Shown here piece by piece: positions 46,419-58,392 of a stretch of DNA of 64,000 nucleotides; within the stretch, counting starts at the first letter, position 1, and each line of letters starts with the position of its first letter. Under the pieces are notes generated by a model. The model saw nothing but the letters and a program-made list of their open reading frames with translations. It did not search any database and was not told the origin of the DNA. The DNA lies in assembly GCA_036971475.1 (NCBI GenBank), contig JBAIZL010000010.1, forward strand, positions 14,468,514 through 14,532,513. Reading direction: 5' to 3'. Position numbers and translations under genes: made by a program. The DNA comes from Prosapia bicincta. Lineage: Eukaryota; Arthropoda; Insecta; Hemiptera; Cercopidae.

Positions 46419-46461
46419 ACCTCTGAAGATGATTACTTTGTAGTCGAAATGTACATAAGGT
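46419..46461 (+). ncRNA. Hammerhead ribozyme motif, family h
   Basis: Stem I ACCT (46419-46422) with AGGT (46458-46461); core CTGAAGA; extra T; stem II GATTAC/GTAGTC, 6 pairs with loop TTT; GAA; 8-base palindromic stem III ATGTACAT (46449-46456); A at 46457. A TATA-like 'cttataaatacg' lies about 45 nt upstream. Confidence 0.7.
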
Positions 46462-48119
46462 TAAAATAAAATTTATTGAATTTGTGGTGAAATTTGGGTA
46501 TTGAAATTTCTTCCCATTTACCCTACTTAAAAGCATGAGAAATCGTTACTTTTGCAATGGTCTTTTGATCAGATACGAACAATATTTGTTGGTTGGAGTT
46601 TTACTGTACTATAATTTTATAATAAATCATAACTAACTATTGTGAATAATTATGAACTTATTTGCTGGCGAGTTTCAAAACTATCATTTTATTGACGAAG
46701 CTGACCTGCTACTCCTGGTGATCGCTCAAGTTTGCAAGACCTATGATTTATGTTTACTCTAAAATGGAATAAGGTGTTACATTCTAAGTGTGTGTGGTCA
46801 TTTGTATGCTGTTTTTGTGTTGTGTAATGTTTGAATATTTAATTTTTCTGTAATGGTTAATTTATTTACTATGGTTTGGTATGTGGGGAATATTTAAATT
46901 AGTATGGATGATTGTGTATGTGTGTTGGGGGTTTTGTATATGTGTTGTGTAGCTGGATTTTTAATTTATGTTTCATCAACAACATAAAAAAAGTATTAAG
47001 CCATAGTAAAAAACTAACCACTACAGTAAAATTTTAAATATTCAAACATCATACAACAAAACAAAAACAACCTATCTTGAATGTTCGCACATACTTCAAA
47101 TCTATCGCCTTATCAGAATACACAGTAAACAACCCGCTTAACCCAAACCCTCTCCAACCTTATAAATCATATGTCCAGCAACCACTGGCATTGTTGGGTA
47201 TGGTATTTCAGAACAAAACCATTGATGTTATTTTATTAGTAGCTTCTTTTGTTTTAGTGTATAAGCTTTAAAAACCCACCACATACATATAGTAGGAAAA
47301 TTTCTAGAATTACGAACGATACATTAGTCTTTGAAATAATAATTCAAAAGAACTGATTTTTGTTTAGCGAACTTGAACAACAAAGTAATGTGCTTTTGCT
47401 AGATGTAGAAGTTGATGTTGTTGGGAGATGTGTATCAGACGAATGTAGGTTAAGTTGATGATAGGTTATTGATGATAATGTTCTTAGTAAAACTTTCCAA
47501 GATGACTTAGATTTTGATCATGTTATGAAAACTGTTGTGTGATTGGGTAAAAGAAGTGTAAAAGAAATCAAGAAGAATATATTCAGACCGTAACTCTTCT
47601 TCTACAACAACCAAAAGTAAGGCCAATATAGACATTGGCATACATTAATATATTTCCAAGTCTTTACGTGTGAGTTAGGAGCTAAGGTTGAAAATGGAAT
47701 AAAAGAATATAGTTACTATAATTAGTAAAAATAAAACCATATTATACAAATTGGACAAAAGAAATGGATTGAACTGAAGAAAAGCACTTTTATTGTGTCT
47801 GAAGAAAAATAAATACTAATCCAATATTAAAAAAAAATATTTATGTTACTATGTTTCGTAATTAATAATATTAAACACAATGACGCGAAGACTAACTTAA
47901 CAAAAGTTTCAATAGTACAGATAAATTTCTAAGTACTTTAATTAAAATATTTTGCTTTTAAAAAAAGTGAGGGTGGAAACTATTTTTATCTATACACTTT
48001 AACATTTAGGGTAGCATACATACAAGTAACTTAGCCGAGATTGTATAACATTTATACCGATGTCTACATGGAGATTTTCTATCAAATTAATAATTAACTA
48101 ATACCACACGAAATTACAT

Positions 48120-48385
48120 ATTCATTTTACCAACAACACTTGTCACACGGATAGTGGATCACTGACTTATGTGCGATGTGTTTTTACCTATGAGAGTACT
48201 ATCCCATCAGGTTTATGGTCGTCGAGATTTGTCTCCTTCTAATTATTACTTATGGGGAAATTAAAAAAATAAAATATATGCCAGCAATCCAAAAACCATT
48301 GAAGATGAAAAGCTCTTGATCACAAACTGCATACGCACTACAACTATTACGACTATTGAACAAAATATTAAATGATACTACTATT
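48120..48385 (+). pseudogene. DDE transposase C-terminal relic, copy 2
   Basis: The paralog of 26820-27080. A short deletion removes the Arg-Ser-Arg-Asp part of the conserved block. Not functional. Confidence 0.45.
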
Positions 48386-49460
48386 TAGTAGAGGGTTAGC
48401 TTCGTAAAGGAACGATTGTTTGGAAACGCGTCAGCAACTAAGCAATTTCGTATTCACTTAGTTAAGTAGTTTTTAAAATTAGTTTAATCAGTGAGTTCAA
48501 GATGATTACATCAAGAAACTTCTTTATTAAATGATAATTGTAAATTGTTACAACAATCCAGGATATGTCATAAATAAACAAATATAACTGTAATTGTGTT
48601 ACGTTTCATTCATGGGGCTACTTTTATATGCGGCAATCTGTATATTTATGTGACATTTGCTGATAAAAACTGTTTTATAAGCTTTCCGAAAAAAATTATG
48701 CAACAGAAGAAACACCTTTAAATACATGGTAGGAGGTACAAACGATTTTTTTAAAATACATGACAAAAAGCTATGTTATGACTTTTTTTACACAAATAAT
48801 ATTTGTTTCCATCTTTGAAATGAGATACGAAATTTTACTCTGTAAGAAATATAAAATGCTTTTCTATGAGTAGTACAACAGTTATGGGGTGACACTGCCT
48901 CTTAGAGTTTAACCATAACTTTCTCCTTTTCCCAGTATCAGGGGATTGGCCCTTACTTCTCTCTATTTCTCTTACCCTTCTTACACAGAAGTATAGGAAC
49001 CCTTTTCTTATTACGACTATTTTCACAATTATAATAGAGAATAGATTTACTTTAGCTAGAAGACCTTCCACAGGTGATGTTTTATACCAGGGAGTTGTAT
49101 CACCCTACCCTAATTCTATTATTCACAATCCTTTCTTACTCTTCATAGCTGACCATGATGAAAAAAGCCTGGACATCTTAAAATGAAATAAATAAAAAGA
49201 ACTATGACGTAAGGATGCTAGTTTCAATAGTTATTTTTAATTTTAACCATTTGACTGTTTTATCAGAGAATGGGACGATTCTTAAACATCACAAATGTAA
49301 TTACTACATTTAAATATTTAGGTGATGATAATATTTCTTAGTTATCTTTGTAACAATATATTCTTGTACACACCTCTCATTATATGGCTCTCCGCCTTTT
49401 GTATAGCAGCCGTTTCAGGTCGATTTCCAGTCATGTCATACTAAGGTACTGTTCAGATGA

Positions 49461-49592
49461 AGCTGCGACTTTTAAACCTGAAACGGACACATCAGTTGAA
49501 CTCACCCAGCTGTGACTGTCAAACCTGAAACGGACAAATCAGTTGGACTCACCCAGCTGTGATGTCAAACCTGAAACAGGCAAATCAGCTGG
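49461..49592. repeat. 47-bp tandem repeat, copy 2
   Basis: Same period and unit number as at 28170-28302. Confidence 0.9.
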
Positions 49593-50282
49593 TATAAGAT
49601 TATTTTCATACTGCATCATATGTATACAATATTCATTTAATATTTTATAACAATATATTTCTCTTAACTACCATTCTTGAGTAATATACTCAATATGTTT
49701 GTATTTTGGTCTCTTCTATAAAAATACTTCTCTTATAAATTTCTTGATATTCAAATTAGTAAAACACTCATTTAAACACTTGTATATATTTTACAAGCTT
49801 GCCTATAGTAGCACTTACTTATATTTTTTGAGAACGGTCATTTTGAGAGATGTGTCCCATTGTTGAGAAACGGCCGTCCACAACAAATATAAGTACATGC
49901 TACTATAGGTAAGTTTGTAAAATATTTACAATTGTTTTAGTGAAAACCAGTAACTCGTGTGAAATGGAATCAACAAATATAAAAGGTTCAGTTATCTTTA
50001 ATTTAATTTTAATATTTTTCCTCCTACTAACCATTATTATCATATTTTTGAGCTTAGTTTATCACAGATTGTTTACAGATGGTTAAATCTTTACTTCCTT
50101 GATATTTAATCAACTTTTTGTTTACATTTATTGAAATTTTGTCGTCATAATCTTGTTTAGTATTCTCAAAATGACTCATTTATAGGGTAAAAATATTTAT
50201 GATTCTTGAATTTTGTAGTCCACTCGTTCGGGAATCTTATTCACTTTAATAATAATTTATGACTATCCGGACTATCCGAACT

Positions 50283-51790
50283 CTAAATTTTCTTAATTTG
50301 TTAAAACTTACTGAGACAGAACGTTTTCAATCTCTATGTGGCGGTCTTCATCAGTGTCTTCTGCTTGGAGATGTAATGTCAAGCGGTGACGGTTTTAAAG
50401 GCAGGTTTTCGATAGTATCAAAGAGTATGTATGATTTGTATTGTGTTTGTTCCTTTAATATGTTTGTACTTGTGTTTTTGTGTCTGTAAATTTCATATTG
50501 TTTTGGTGTGTTGAGATGTGGTCCTTTTTTGTGTATGTGTAGGATTTTTAGGATATGGTGAATGTCTGTGTATTTGTGTCCTGTTCCTTTTTTTGTGATT
50601 GCAAGATGGTGAGTTGGTGTTCTGATTGTGATCCTCGACTCTTGGTTTAAAGCTACGACCTGTTTGTCCAATATATAATGTTGCATTCGTCGCAGTTCAG
50701 TTTGTATACGCCTGGTGCTTATAGTTTATCTTTGTTGTTCTTGCCGTGTTGTATTTTGTATTGTAACTTGTTATTAGTTTTGTATGCTATTTTGTATCCT
50801 GTTTTTTGAAATTTGCAGGTTATTTTATTTGTTGTTTTGTTTATGTATGGTAATGTGATGTATTTGTTTTCCCTGTCTGTAGTGTTAATTTTAGTGTTTT
50901 TTTGTATTTTGTACCATAGTTTGTTTATAATTGTAGTGTTTCTATTTCTTTCTTTTATGTCTTAATGTTTTCTGGGGTCATTGGAACTTCTTTATGTCTA
51001 TGGAGCATGAATCTGAAGGCGGCGTGTTTGTGTTGGATAGGGGTGGTTTGAGGTGTTGTGGATAAGTGTGTCTGTTGTTCTGAGTTTCCTGTAAATGTTG
51101 CAGCTGTGTTTTTGTGTGTGGCTTTTTGTTATGTTGAGGAAGTTTAGGGATTGGTTGTTTCGATATCTGAGGTGAAGTGGAGATTTGGGTTATTTTATTA
51201 GTGTAGGTGAGGAGTTTTTCGCATTGTCGGTAGTTGCCTCTGTATAGTGTTATGATATCATCGACGGATCCGTACCAGTAAATGAATTTGTCTGCTTGTG
51301 TATTGTTTGTGAGTATCTTGGCATTTTCTATGTGTTGTAGGAAAGTTTCGCTTAGGACACTACTGATAGGACTTCCCATGAGTAGGCCATCTGGTTATGA
51401 ATAGAAGTTTGAGTTGTGGGTGAAATAGTTTTGTTTGGTGATGGTTTGGAGAATGATTAGGATTTAGGTAACCTGGGTTTTAGTTATGTTGTTCTGTATT
51501 AATTGGGTTTCTAGGATGTTGAGAGTTTCGGACACAGTATGTTGGTGTACATATTTGTTATTTCGACTGATAGTAGTGTTGAATTATGTGGTATGTTTAT
51601 GTCTTTTATTTTATTTATGAGGTTTTTTTTGTTTTTTATGTGTGTTTCTATATTTAAGTTTATAGTTTTTCTGATTATTTTGTTCATGTATTTTTCTAGT
51701 TTATGTGCAGGGGCATTCTGGTAGTTGATGATGGCTTGGATGGGGACATTAGATTTGTGAATTTTAGGGAGAGCGTGGAGGGTAAGTACA
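50283..51790 (-). pseudogene. PLE, family a, most complete RT in the window
   Basis: Minus strand from 51790: LPKIHKSNVPIQ, the motif A region SVEITNMYTNIP (Glu where the catalytic Asp is expected), motif B MGSPISSVLSETF, and motif C SVDDIITLYRG (frame 50978-51379). Next come a broken connector, a GIY-YIG remnant (GVYKLNCDECN near 50710) and the tail with hammerhead. Stops break the frame, and the N-terminus is cut at about 51785. Confidence 0.8.
50314..50359 (-). ncRNA. Hammerhead ribozyme motif, family a
   Basis: Minus strand: stem I AGACA/TGTCT, 5 perfect pairs; core CTGATGA; extra A; a stem II hairpin around CACATA that is partly mismatched (GACCGC/GAGATT); GAA; perfect palindrome AACGTT; C in the cleavage position. 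Confidence 0.6.
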
Positions 51791-51984
51791 ATTACTAAAA
51801 TAAAGCGGAAATAATTTACATTAAATTATCATTTCTAATGTGAGTTCGTGTCCGATCATGTTGGCGAGATTTAAGTGAAGTTGGTATAACCTATATTTTA
51901 GAAAGTCCTAATTTTTGTATAAGGTTTTAATAATTTGTTTCAAGTAAATTATTTCTGCTTTTTGTTTAGTAATTGTTCCTACCC
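51791..51984. other. Spacer between two head-to-head PLEs
   Basis: About 190 bp of unidentified AT-rich sequence between the 5' ends of the minus PLE (50283-51790) and the plus PLE (51985-52985). Confidence 0.4.
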
Positions 51985-52985
51985 CCGCACCTACACATAA
52001 AATACACCTAAAACTCCACTTCACCTTAGAGATTGAAACTACCGATCCCTAAACTTCCTCAACCTAACCATAACAAAAAGCCACACACAAAAACACAGCT
52101 TCAACATTTATAGGAAACCCATAACAACGAACTCATTTATTCATAACAACTCCAACCTTCCTATCCAACACAAACATAACTCCAGCCTTCAGATTCATGC
52201 TCCATAGACTTAAAGTAGTCCAATGACCACATAAAACATAAACAAAGAACTAGACTCAATTAAATATTTAGCATATACAAATGGATACAACACCACAATA
52301 ATAGACAAACTATGGTACAAAATACAAAAAAAAAAACACTAAAATTAACACTACAGACAAGAAAAACAAATACATCATATTACCATAAATAAACAAAACA
52401 ACAAGTAAAATAACCCGCAAATTTCAAAAAACAAGATACAAAATAGCATACGAAATTAATAACGCTATAATACAAATTACAACACGGCCCCAACAACAAA
52501 GATAGATTACAAGCACCAGGCGTATACAAACTAAACTGCGACAAATGTAACAAATTCTACATTGGACAAACAGGTTGCAGCTTTAAACAAAGAGTCGATG
52601 AACACAAACAGAACACCAACTCAGCACCTTCCAATCACATAAAAGAAACAGGACACAAATACACAGACATTTACCATATCCTAGAAATCCTACACATTAC
52701 CAAAAAAAGGCCACATCTCAACACACTAGAACAATATGAAATTTTTCAGACACTCAAAATACACAAAGTACAAACTTATTAAACGAACAAACACAATACA
52801 AGTCACACATACTCTTTGATACTATCGAAAACCTGCCTTTAAAACCGCCACCGCTTGACCTGACATCTCCAAGCAGCAGATACTGATGAAGATCGCCACA
52901 TAGCGATTGAAAACATTCTGTCTCAGTAAGTTTAACCAAACATACAAAATTAAGGTTCAGATAGTCATAAACTATTGTTAAAGTG
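51985..52985 (+). pseudogene. PLE, family a: RT end, GIY-YIG, tail
   Basis: It starts after RT motif C (LNFLNLTITKSHT, FNIYRKPITT), then the connector (KELDSIKYLAYTNGYNTTII) and a readable GIY-YIG domain: GVYKLNCDKCNKFYIGQTG, FKQRVDEHKQNTNSAP, HIKETGHKYTDIYHIL, LNTLEQYEIF. Stops are present in the connector. It pairs head-to-head with the PLE at 50283-51790. Confidence 0.75.
52878..52923 (+). ncRNA. Hammerhead ribozyme motif, family a
   Basis: Stem I AGATA/TGTCT (one G-U); core CTGATGA; extra A; stem II GATCGC/GCGATT with loop CACATA; GAA; AACATT (one mismatch in the palindrome); C at 52918. It is the best stem II of this family. Confidence 0.6.
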
Positions 52986-53369
52986 ATTATTATTTATATC
53001 TCAAATGTATGGAAACACATTGTCAAGAGAGACAATAATCCTCAGAACAAAAGATTTCCTTGCTCAGTTTTATTTAATGTAACTAATATTTTACCACATT
53101 TCTCTGGAGATGATTGCTTTGCAAAAAAATGTACAACAGGATTTATTTGAATACAAATGTTTATTTGTGACTAAAAGACTTGTAAAAGTGTTACAGTTCC
53201 CTATACAAGCACTTACTAGACAAGTGTAACATATTTACAAGTTAATCACTTTAAAATTATGTTAAAGTGATTAATTAAAATTCACCGAACGTTATAGACT
53301 ACAAAATTCAAGATATTTAAAAGTGTTTTTAGTTAAAAACTAGTAGCTCACATGAAGGCGGAATCAATA

Positions 53370-53910
53370 AAAATGTTTATTTGTGACTAAAAACACTCTT
53401 AAATATGTTACAGTTGTCTATGTTAGCCCTGACTTCTATGATTGTTGAGGAGGGTCGTTTTGGGCAACCTGTCTCATTGTCAACTAAGACCGTAACTGAC
53501 CTCTTGGTTATTATAGGTTAGGGTGGGTTTGGGATATATTGTAGGGATGTAGATGTATTTTAGATGATATTATGATGTCAACAAATGTATGTGACTAATA
53601 ATGTAATTGGGTGTAACTGAGTATGTGTGTGCCAATTATTTACATTATAACTCACATACACTTTTTGATATCATAACCACAATGCTCTCAAAAATACACC
53701 AACATCCCTACCCTATATTCCACTCCACCTTAACCTATAACAAGAAAGAAGTCAGTTACAGTCTGAGTTCCAATGGGACACTTGGCCCAAAACATCTAAC
53801 CTAAACAATCATAAAAGTAGATGCCACTATATGCAAGTGTAACATATTTGCATGTGTTTTAAGTTAAAAACTATTAACTAGCATGAAGATGGAATCAATT
53901 GAAATGAATT
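53370..53910. repeat. Head-to-head PLE family-g ends (medium), fuller copy
   Basis: Arms of about 260 bp with centre near 53625. The left arm (minus) has a hammerhead-like motif at about 53438-53480; the right arm has a more decayed one at about 53764-53805. The paralog at 30045-30425 has lost most of the left arm. Confidence 0.65.
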
Positions 53911-54512
53911 TTGTTTTTAGTTTTAACTTGTATAAAATGTAAATAATAATTTTTTAATCTCAGTGATTCAATGAAGATTTAACAAACATTTCAAATTTGT
54001 TCCTTATGGTGTATGGTTCAGGAGGTAAAATGTTTAAGGTGAAAACCATTTTATTTCTATATTTATTGTACAAATAAAAAAAAGAATTTCAGATAAACAT
54101 ATGTAAAATATATTATGTCATGGTATTATTCTCTGGTTTATAACAAAAACAATGATATAGTTAACTTGTATTGTATTTTTTTATAACTTAAAAAAATTCT
54201 TTTCCACAATAGCAAAAAAGCCAGACCTGTGCATCATTTTATTTTATGTATAAATCTTGTTTTTCATTTGATCATAAATGCATATAACAACTTTTATCCC
54301 AGTGAATCAATGAACATTTCATATATATTTTTCATTCATACGTACAAGGGATATAAGCAATTAAAGTAAAGGAACAAATTTTGTAAATAAAAAAAACTTT
54401 TGGTAAAGTTATGTGCCAAATATTATTTCATTATATTATTCCACAGTTGACAAAAAAATAATAACTTCTTACACAGTGAGAAAAGAAGTCTCATTTTAGG
54501 ATAGTGACTGTC

Positions 54513-55470
54513 TGTTAAGTACAGGATCCTTAACCTCACTTTCAACAGACCACGTTTGTTTACAATTCTCAATAACCTAGCAATCAGCTGGTGTTTATCA
54601 CAGTTCAAGTTCCACCGCCTACTAGACTTTCATTGCCGACCAGCATCCAGGATTCTTTTACTTAACATAAGTAGGTTTTACGATCCAGTCACCAGATGAT
54701 TCTAGACTATTCATCTATGACTTTAGACTAATTATCTGATTTAGTCACCTTTTGCTAGCATTTCCGTCTTCTCTCAAGTTACACACTACTTCTTGCAACA
54801 TGGCTTTCTAGTGTGCGGCATTCCTGGTTTCTGTTCAAGTGTTTTAGCCGATTACATCGGGTTTAAACCGCGTCTGATTATTACCTCGCTTACTGATTAT
54901 GTTAAGTTAATGTTTTAGATGCGTTCTAAATATGAATTAACGATTTTAGCCGCGATAAAACTGTTTTAAACCGCTTTCTTTATACAAGTGTAATTTGTTA
55001 GGTTAGCCGCGTGGTATTTCATTACACCGCAGACAATTAACTTTTTAACCTCGTGTGTGAACTATCAAGTGTTGATTAAAGCTTTTCTGTTGTGACTATT
55101 TGAAGTGATTTTACTTTACAATAATCTTAAATGAGTTGTAGTTCATGCCACTCGTCGAGAACCTTCTTTCATCTCTGCTAGACACCAAACAGGCCTGTTT
55201 CGTCGAACGACTCACCGCTCTTCAAGAACCTCATACAGTTTGGAATGGTAAGTGGCGTAGGCTTAACTTCACTCATAAAATTGAACTATTTCTTTAATTC
55301 ACGTCTAGTGTTAAATTTAAATTCAGTGTTTTTTTTCTTATTAATAAAGCAGACCCCATACTGCTCCAACAAAGCGTGGGTGGTCTTCCGGACGTTTTAG
55401 TGTAACCGCTAATGATTTGAACTACCCTATTTTCATTTTCTTTCTTTAGTTTTGCTAACAAAACTATACA
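54513..55470 (+). repeat. 5' LTR of the BEL/Pao element
   Basis: 958 bp, starting TGTTAAGTAC and ending ACTATACA. It contains an ATG-initiated 34-codon frame from 55145 that runs into a splice-donor-like site after 55247 (gtaagt), an AATAAA at 55343, and a pyrimidine-rich acceptor ending at 55449. The interior starts 'tggtcaacacggg', a likely primer-binding site; I could not assign the tRNA. Confidence 0.95.
55248..55449 (+). promoter_or_regulatory. Possible LTR intron containing the poly(A) signal
   Basis: The donor is G/gtaagt at 55248, the acceptor 'ttttctttctttag' ends at 55449, and AATAAA lies at 55343 between them. Splicing would remove the poly(A) signal from transcripts starting in the 5' LTR. 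The same sites occur in the 3' LTR (59128-59329). Seen in sequence only; use is inferred. Confidence 0.35.
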
Positions 55471-55579
55471 TGGTCAACACGGGCCGTATAATTTGAATCA
55501 AATAAACCATAGGATACAGTTCACTGCAAAATTCATCTTTAAAAATTTCCTTAACTAATTTTATTTTCTGTTATTAAAA

Positions 55580-57919
55580 ATGGCAATTAATACCGAATAT
55601 TATTTCTCCAAATTAAACAACATCATTCAGGACCTAGAACAGGTCATTGACATAATCGCTGAAAATGATATCCCTACAGGTCTCATTAGCGAAATCCGAC
55701 GCATCCACGGCAACTTTATTGACACATACGAATATATGGAAAAAAGTTTTGAGCATGAAGTCGCTGAAACCGCAGAAAAGGCTTTTCAATTGAAAGCCAA
55801 ATTTCAACTTTTGTATTTGCCCATCCTGGCTAAATGTCCAGGCATTATAAAATCTGAAGAAAAGGAAATTTCACCGGCTAACCTCACAAATAATTGCATC
55901 AGTCTGCCAAGCCTACAAGTACCCACTTTCTCAGGCAATAGCAGTCAATGGACAGACTTTATCACTATGTTTGACTCTATGATCCACTCTAATGCAAATC
56001 TGACCGCAGTACAAAAATTTCAGTACTTAAAATCAACTTTAAAAGGCGATGCCTTAGCAATCATTACCGGCTTGACAATTTCAGACAATAATTATGCAAT
56101 AGCTTACAACGCTCTAAGAAACCGCTATGCCAACCCACGCAGGCTAGCCGATCATTACTTCAAACAAATTCAAGAGTTCAAATCAATGCAAACCGCTTCG
56201 CACTCAGAACTCAACCGCTTTCTAACCGCACACTCTAACGCAGTATGTGCCTTGAAGGCCATTAACTTACCGGACTTGGCAGATTTTCTGTTGTTTCAAA
56301 TGGCAGTTAATAATTTAGATCCGAAGACTCGTCTTAATTTTGAAACCAGGCTAGGCACCAACACTATGCCTACTTACCGCAACTTGAATGATTTTGTAAC
56401 TGAACGAGCTAGGGCAATGGAATTGCTCAACCAGCCTTCGACTTCAACCGCAGCTAGCACAAGCCAACAACCCCAACTGTCGGTCTCCTCTGTCAATGAA
56501 CCTGACTTAAGTAATACATCTCCTGAGAGTCCAACACCGCACCTCGAATACCCCACTAAACTCATGACGCTGATCTCGACTACCGCAGCCACTACAAGTA
56601 ACCCCGCCGACTACGCAGATGAAGCCACACAGCTGAATGAAGGTCATCACCGCAGTACTATGCACCACACCGCCAGGACTCAACCGCCGGCTTTGCGACC
56701 ACCAGTGATAAGCCAACGCATCCAGTTCAACCGAAGAGCACCCGCACAACAACCATCACCGCTTGTTAGACAAAATTTACCCAGACCGCGCTTGCCTATC
56801 CGACCTACCAACCCGCCTCGTAACGATCCGTCCGCAGCACAGTGTTTCTATTGTTCAGCCATTCACAATATCTTTTGTTGTCCAGACTTTCTCAAACAAA
56901 AAGCCCAGGAACGTCGCGAGTCTATACGACATATGCAGCGCTGTTTCAATTGTTTCGGCACCCACTACCAAAACAAATGCAGGTCACTCAAGACTTGTAA
57001 ACATTGCAACGGTAATCATCACTCCTTGTTACATGACTCTAACTCAGCTTCGCCCCAGCGACCGTGCACGCATCGACACCCAAACTCAGCCAATGACTGC
57101 AACCATTCAATTACCAATGGAAAACCTCTCGCCAGCGCCGATAAAACTAACGTCGCTTCTGCCTTATTAGGCACCGCTCAAGTCATTGTAAATGATCATT
57201 TTGGAAATCCGCATATCCTTCGGGCAATCATTGACCCAGGCAGTCAAGTGTCTGTCATAACAAAACCCGCAACCGCAATGTTGAGCTTACCTACTAGGAA
57301 ATCAAATGTTTCTCTTGTCGGGGTCGCTTCTCAAACCACACATATATCAGAATATGTGTCCCTACAAATCTCTTCTAGATATGCCTCAAATTTCAAACTC
57401 GATGTCGAAGCTGCAGTACTACCTCACATCACTGACCCTCTTCCATCAATCGCACTAACACCCAGTATACACGCACGTTACAGTCATCTCCAACTTGCTG
57501 ACCCTCACTTTGACACTCCTGCCCAAATTGACTTAATTCTTGGATCTGACGTATTTAACCGCAGTCTTATTAATGAACCACAGACCATAATCAAAGGTCA
57601 ACCTGCTGCCCTAAACACTTTCTTCGGATGGATTATCTCAGGATCGCTTCCAGACCATCTATGTCGTCAACCTCACGCCTTCACTACAAGATTAGACGCT
57701 CGTTACACCCCTGCACGTCGATCCATGGAGAGGAAAGAAGTCATCCGCACCATTAAAGACACTCAACGCTACAAGAACTTACCCAAGGGTACCACCACCA
57801 GTGGCCCCGTTAGAAGATTTAACCATATCACCGAGTCTCTTCGCCCTCTAGTCGACGCCTCCGGAATGCTCATGGTGGGCGGGAGAGTTCATCAGCCTCC
57901 ACGAAATCACCCCTTTTAG
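55580..57919 (+). CDS. BEL/Pao gag-protease polyprotein, truncated pol
   Basis: 779 codons. Residues 110-285 form the BEL/Pao gag domain (DUF1759: LPSLQVPTFSGNSSQW, YLKSTLKGDAL). A Ser/Thr/Pro-rich linker follows. Three Cys/His zinc motifs lie at about 422-490 (CFYC..., CFNCFGTHYQNKC, CKHCNGNHH). The aspartic protease (DUF1758/A17) has its catalytic D at about 552 in DPGSQVSVIT, then LILGSDVFN and FFGWIISGSL. At about residue 690 the sequence jumps to the zinc-binding N-terminus of integrase (ESLRPLVDASGMLMVGGRVH) and stops with TAG at 57917-57919. A full element would carry RT and RNase H between. The start ATG at 55580 is the first after the LTR in this frame. The frame has no internal stops. 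Confidence 0.9.
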   Translation: MAINTEYYFSKLNNIIQDLEQVIDIIAENDIPTGLISEIRRIHGNFIDTYEYMEKSFEHEVAETAEKAFQLKAKFQLLYLPILAKCPGIIKSEEKEISPANLTNNCISLPSLQVPTFSGNSSQWTDFITMFDSMIHSNANLTAVQKFQYLKSTLKGDALAIITGLTISDNNYAIAYNALRNRYANPRRLADHYFKQIQEFKSMQTASHSELNRFLTAHSNAVCALKAINLPDLADFLLFQMAVNNLDPKTRLNFETRLGTNTMPTYRNLNDFVTERARAMELLNQPSTSTAASTSQQPQLSVSSVNEPDLSNTSPESPTPHLEYPTKLMTLISTTAATTSNPADYADEATQLNEGHHRSTMHHTARTQPPALRPPVISQRIQFNRRAPAQQPSPLVRQNLPRPRLPIRPTNPPRNDPSAAQCFYCSAIHNIFCCPDFLKQKAQERRESIRHMQRCFNCFGTHYQNKCRSLKTCKHCNGNHHSLLHDSNSASPQRPCTHRHPNSANDCNHSITNGKPLASADKTNVASALLGTAQVIVNDHFGNPHILRAIIDPGSQVSVITKPATAMLSLPTRKSNVSLVGVASQTTHISEYVSLQISSRYASNFKLDVEAAVLPHITDPLPSIALTPSIHARYSHLQLADPHFDTPAQIDLILGSDVFNRSLINEPQTIIKGQPAALNTFFGWIISGSLPDHLCRQPHAFTTRLDARYTPARRSMERKEVIRTIKDTQRYKNLPKGTTTSGPVRRFNHITESLRPLVDASGMLMVGGRVHQPPRNHPF

Positions 57920-57940
57920 CAACCGCCACCTCTTCAGCAA

Positions 57941-58213
57941 ATGTCCAACCGCTTCTGGAAAACTTGGTCCACCCAATACCTACACACACAAATTCAACGG
58001 CACAAGTGGAATAAGGACTCGGCGCCACTCAAGGAGAATCAAATCGTCTTCATAACTGGTGAACATTCGAACCCTCTTCATTGGCCTATGGGTCGGATCC
58101 TCAAATTGCATCCAGGAACAGACCACGTCGATAGGGTAGCTACTGTCAAGACTGCACATGGACAACTGAAGAGACCAGTCAACAAGCTCGTCGGCTTTCC
58201 GCTTCATCATTAG
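57941..58213 (+). CDS. BEL/Pao integrase C-terminal (DUF5641) fragment
   Basis: 90 codons: RFWKTWSTQYLHTQIQRHKW, then IVFITGEHSNPLHWPMGRIL and HGQLKRPVNKLVGFP, the conserved tail of BEL/Pao polyproteins. It is in the same frame as the gag-protease ORF, separated only by the TAG at 57917 and seven codons, so both are remnants of one polyprotein. The integrase catalytic core is missing. Confidence 0.85.
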   Translation: MSNRFWKTWSTQYLHTQIQRHKWNKDSAPLKENQIVFITGEHSNPLHWPMGRILKLHPGTDHVDRVATVKTAHGQLKRPVNKLVGFPLHH

Positions 58214-58392
58214 TTCCTCACCGCTTTCCTACAGGTTCTTTCTTCGGCGCTCTTGCCCCTTTTGTTTCTTTTGGTTTTCTTCGTTTTCCCTGCCACTTTT
58301 TTCTCTTCGGCACCCTCGGTTTCCGGTGCTTTAGTGGTTCTTCGCCCCCTACCCACCTGGCGGATTAAAAACATTCGTTTTGGTGGGCGGTA

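Noticed and set aside
56374..56752. Minus-strand frames opposite the BEL/Pao gag
   Set aside because: Shadows of the long plus-strand ORF.
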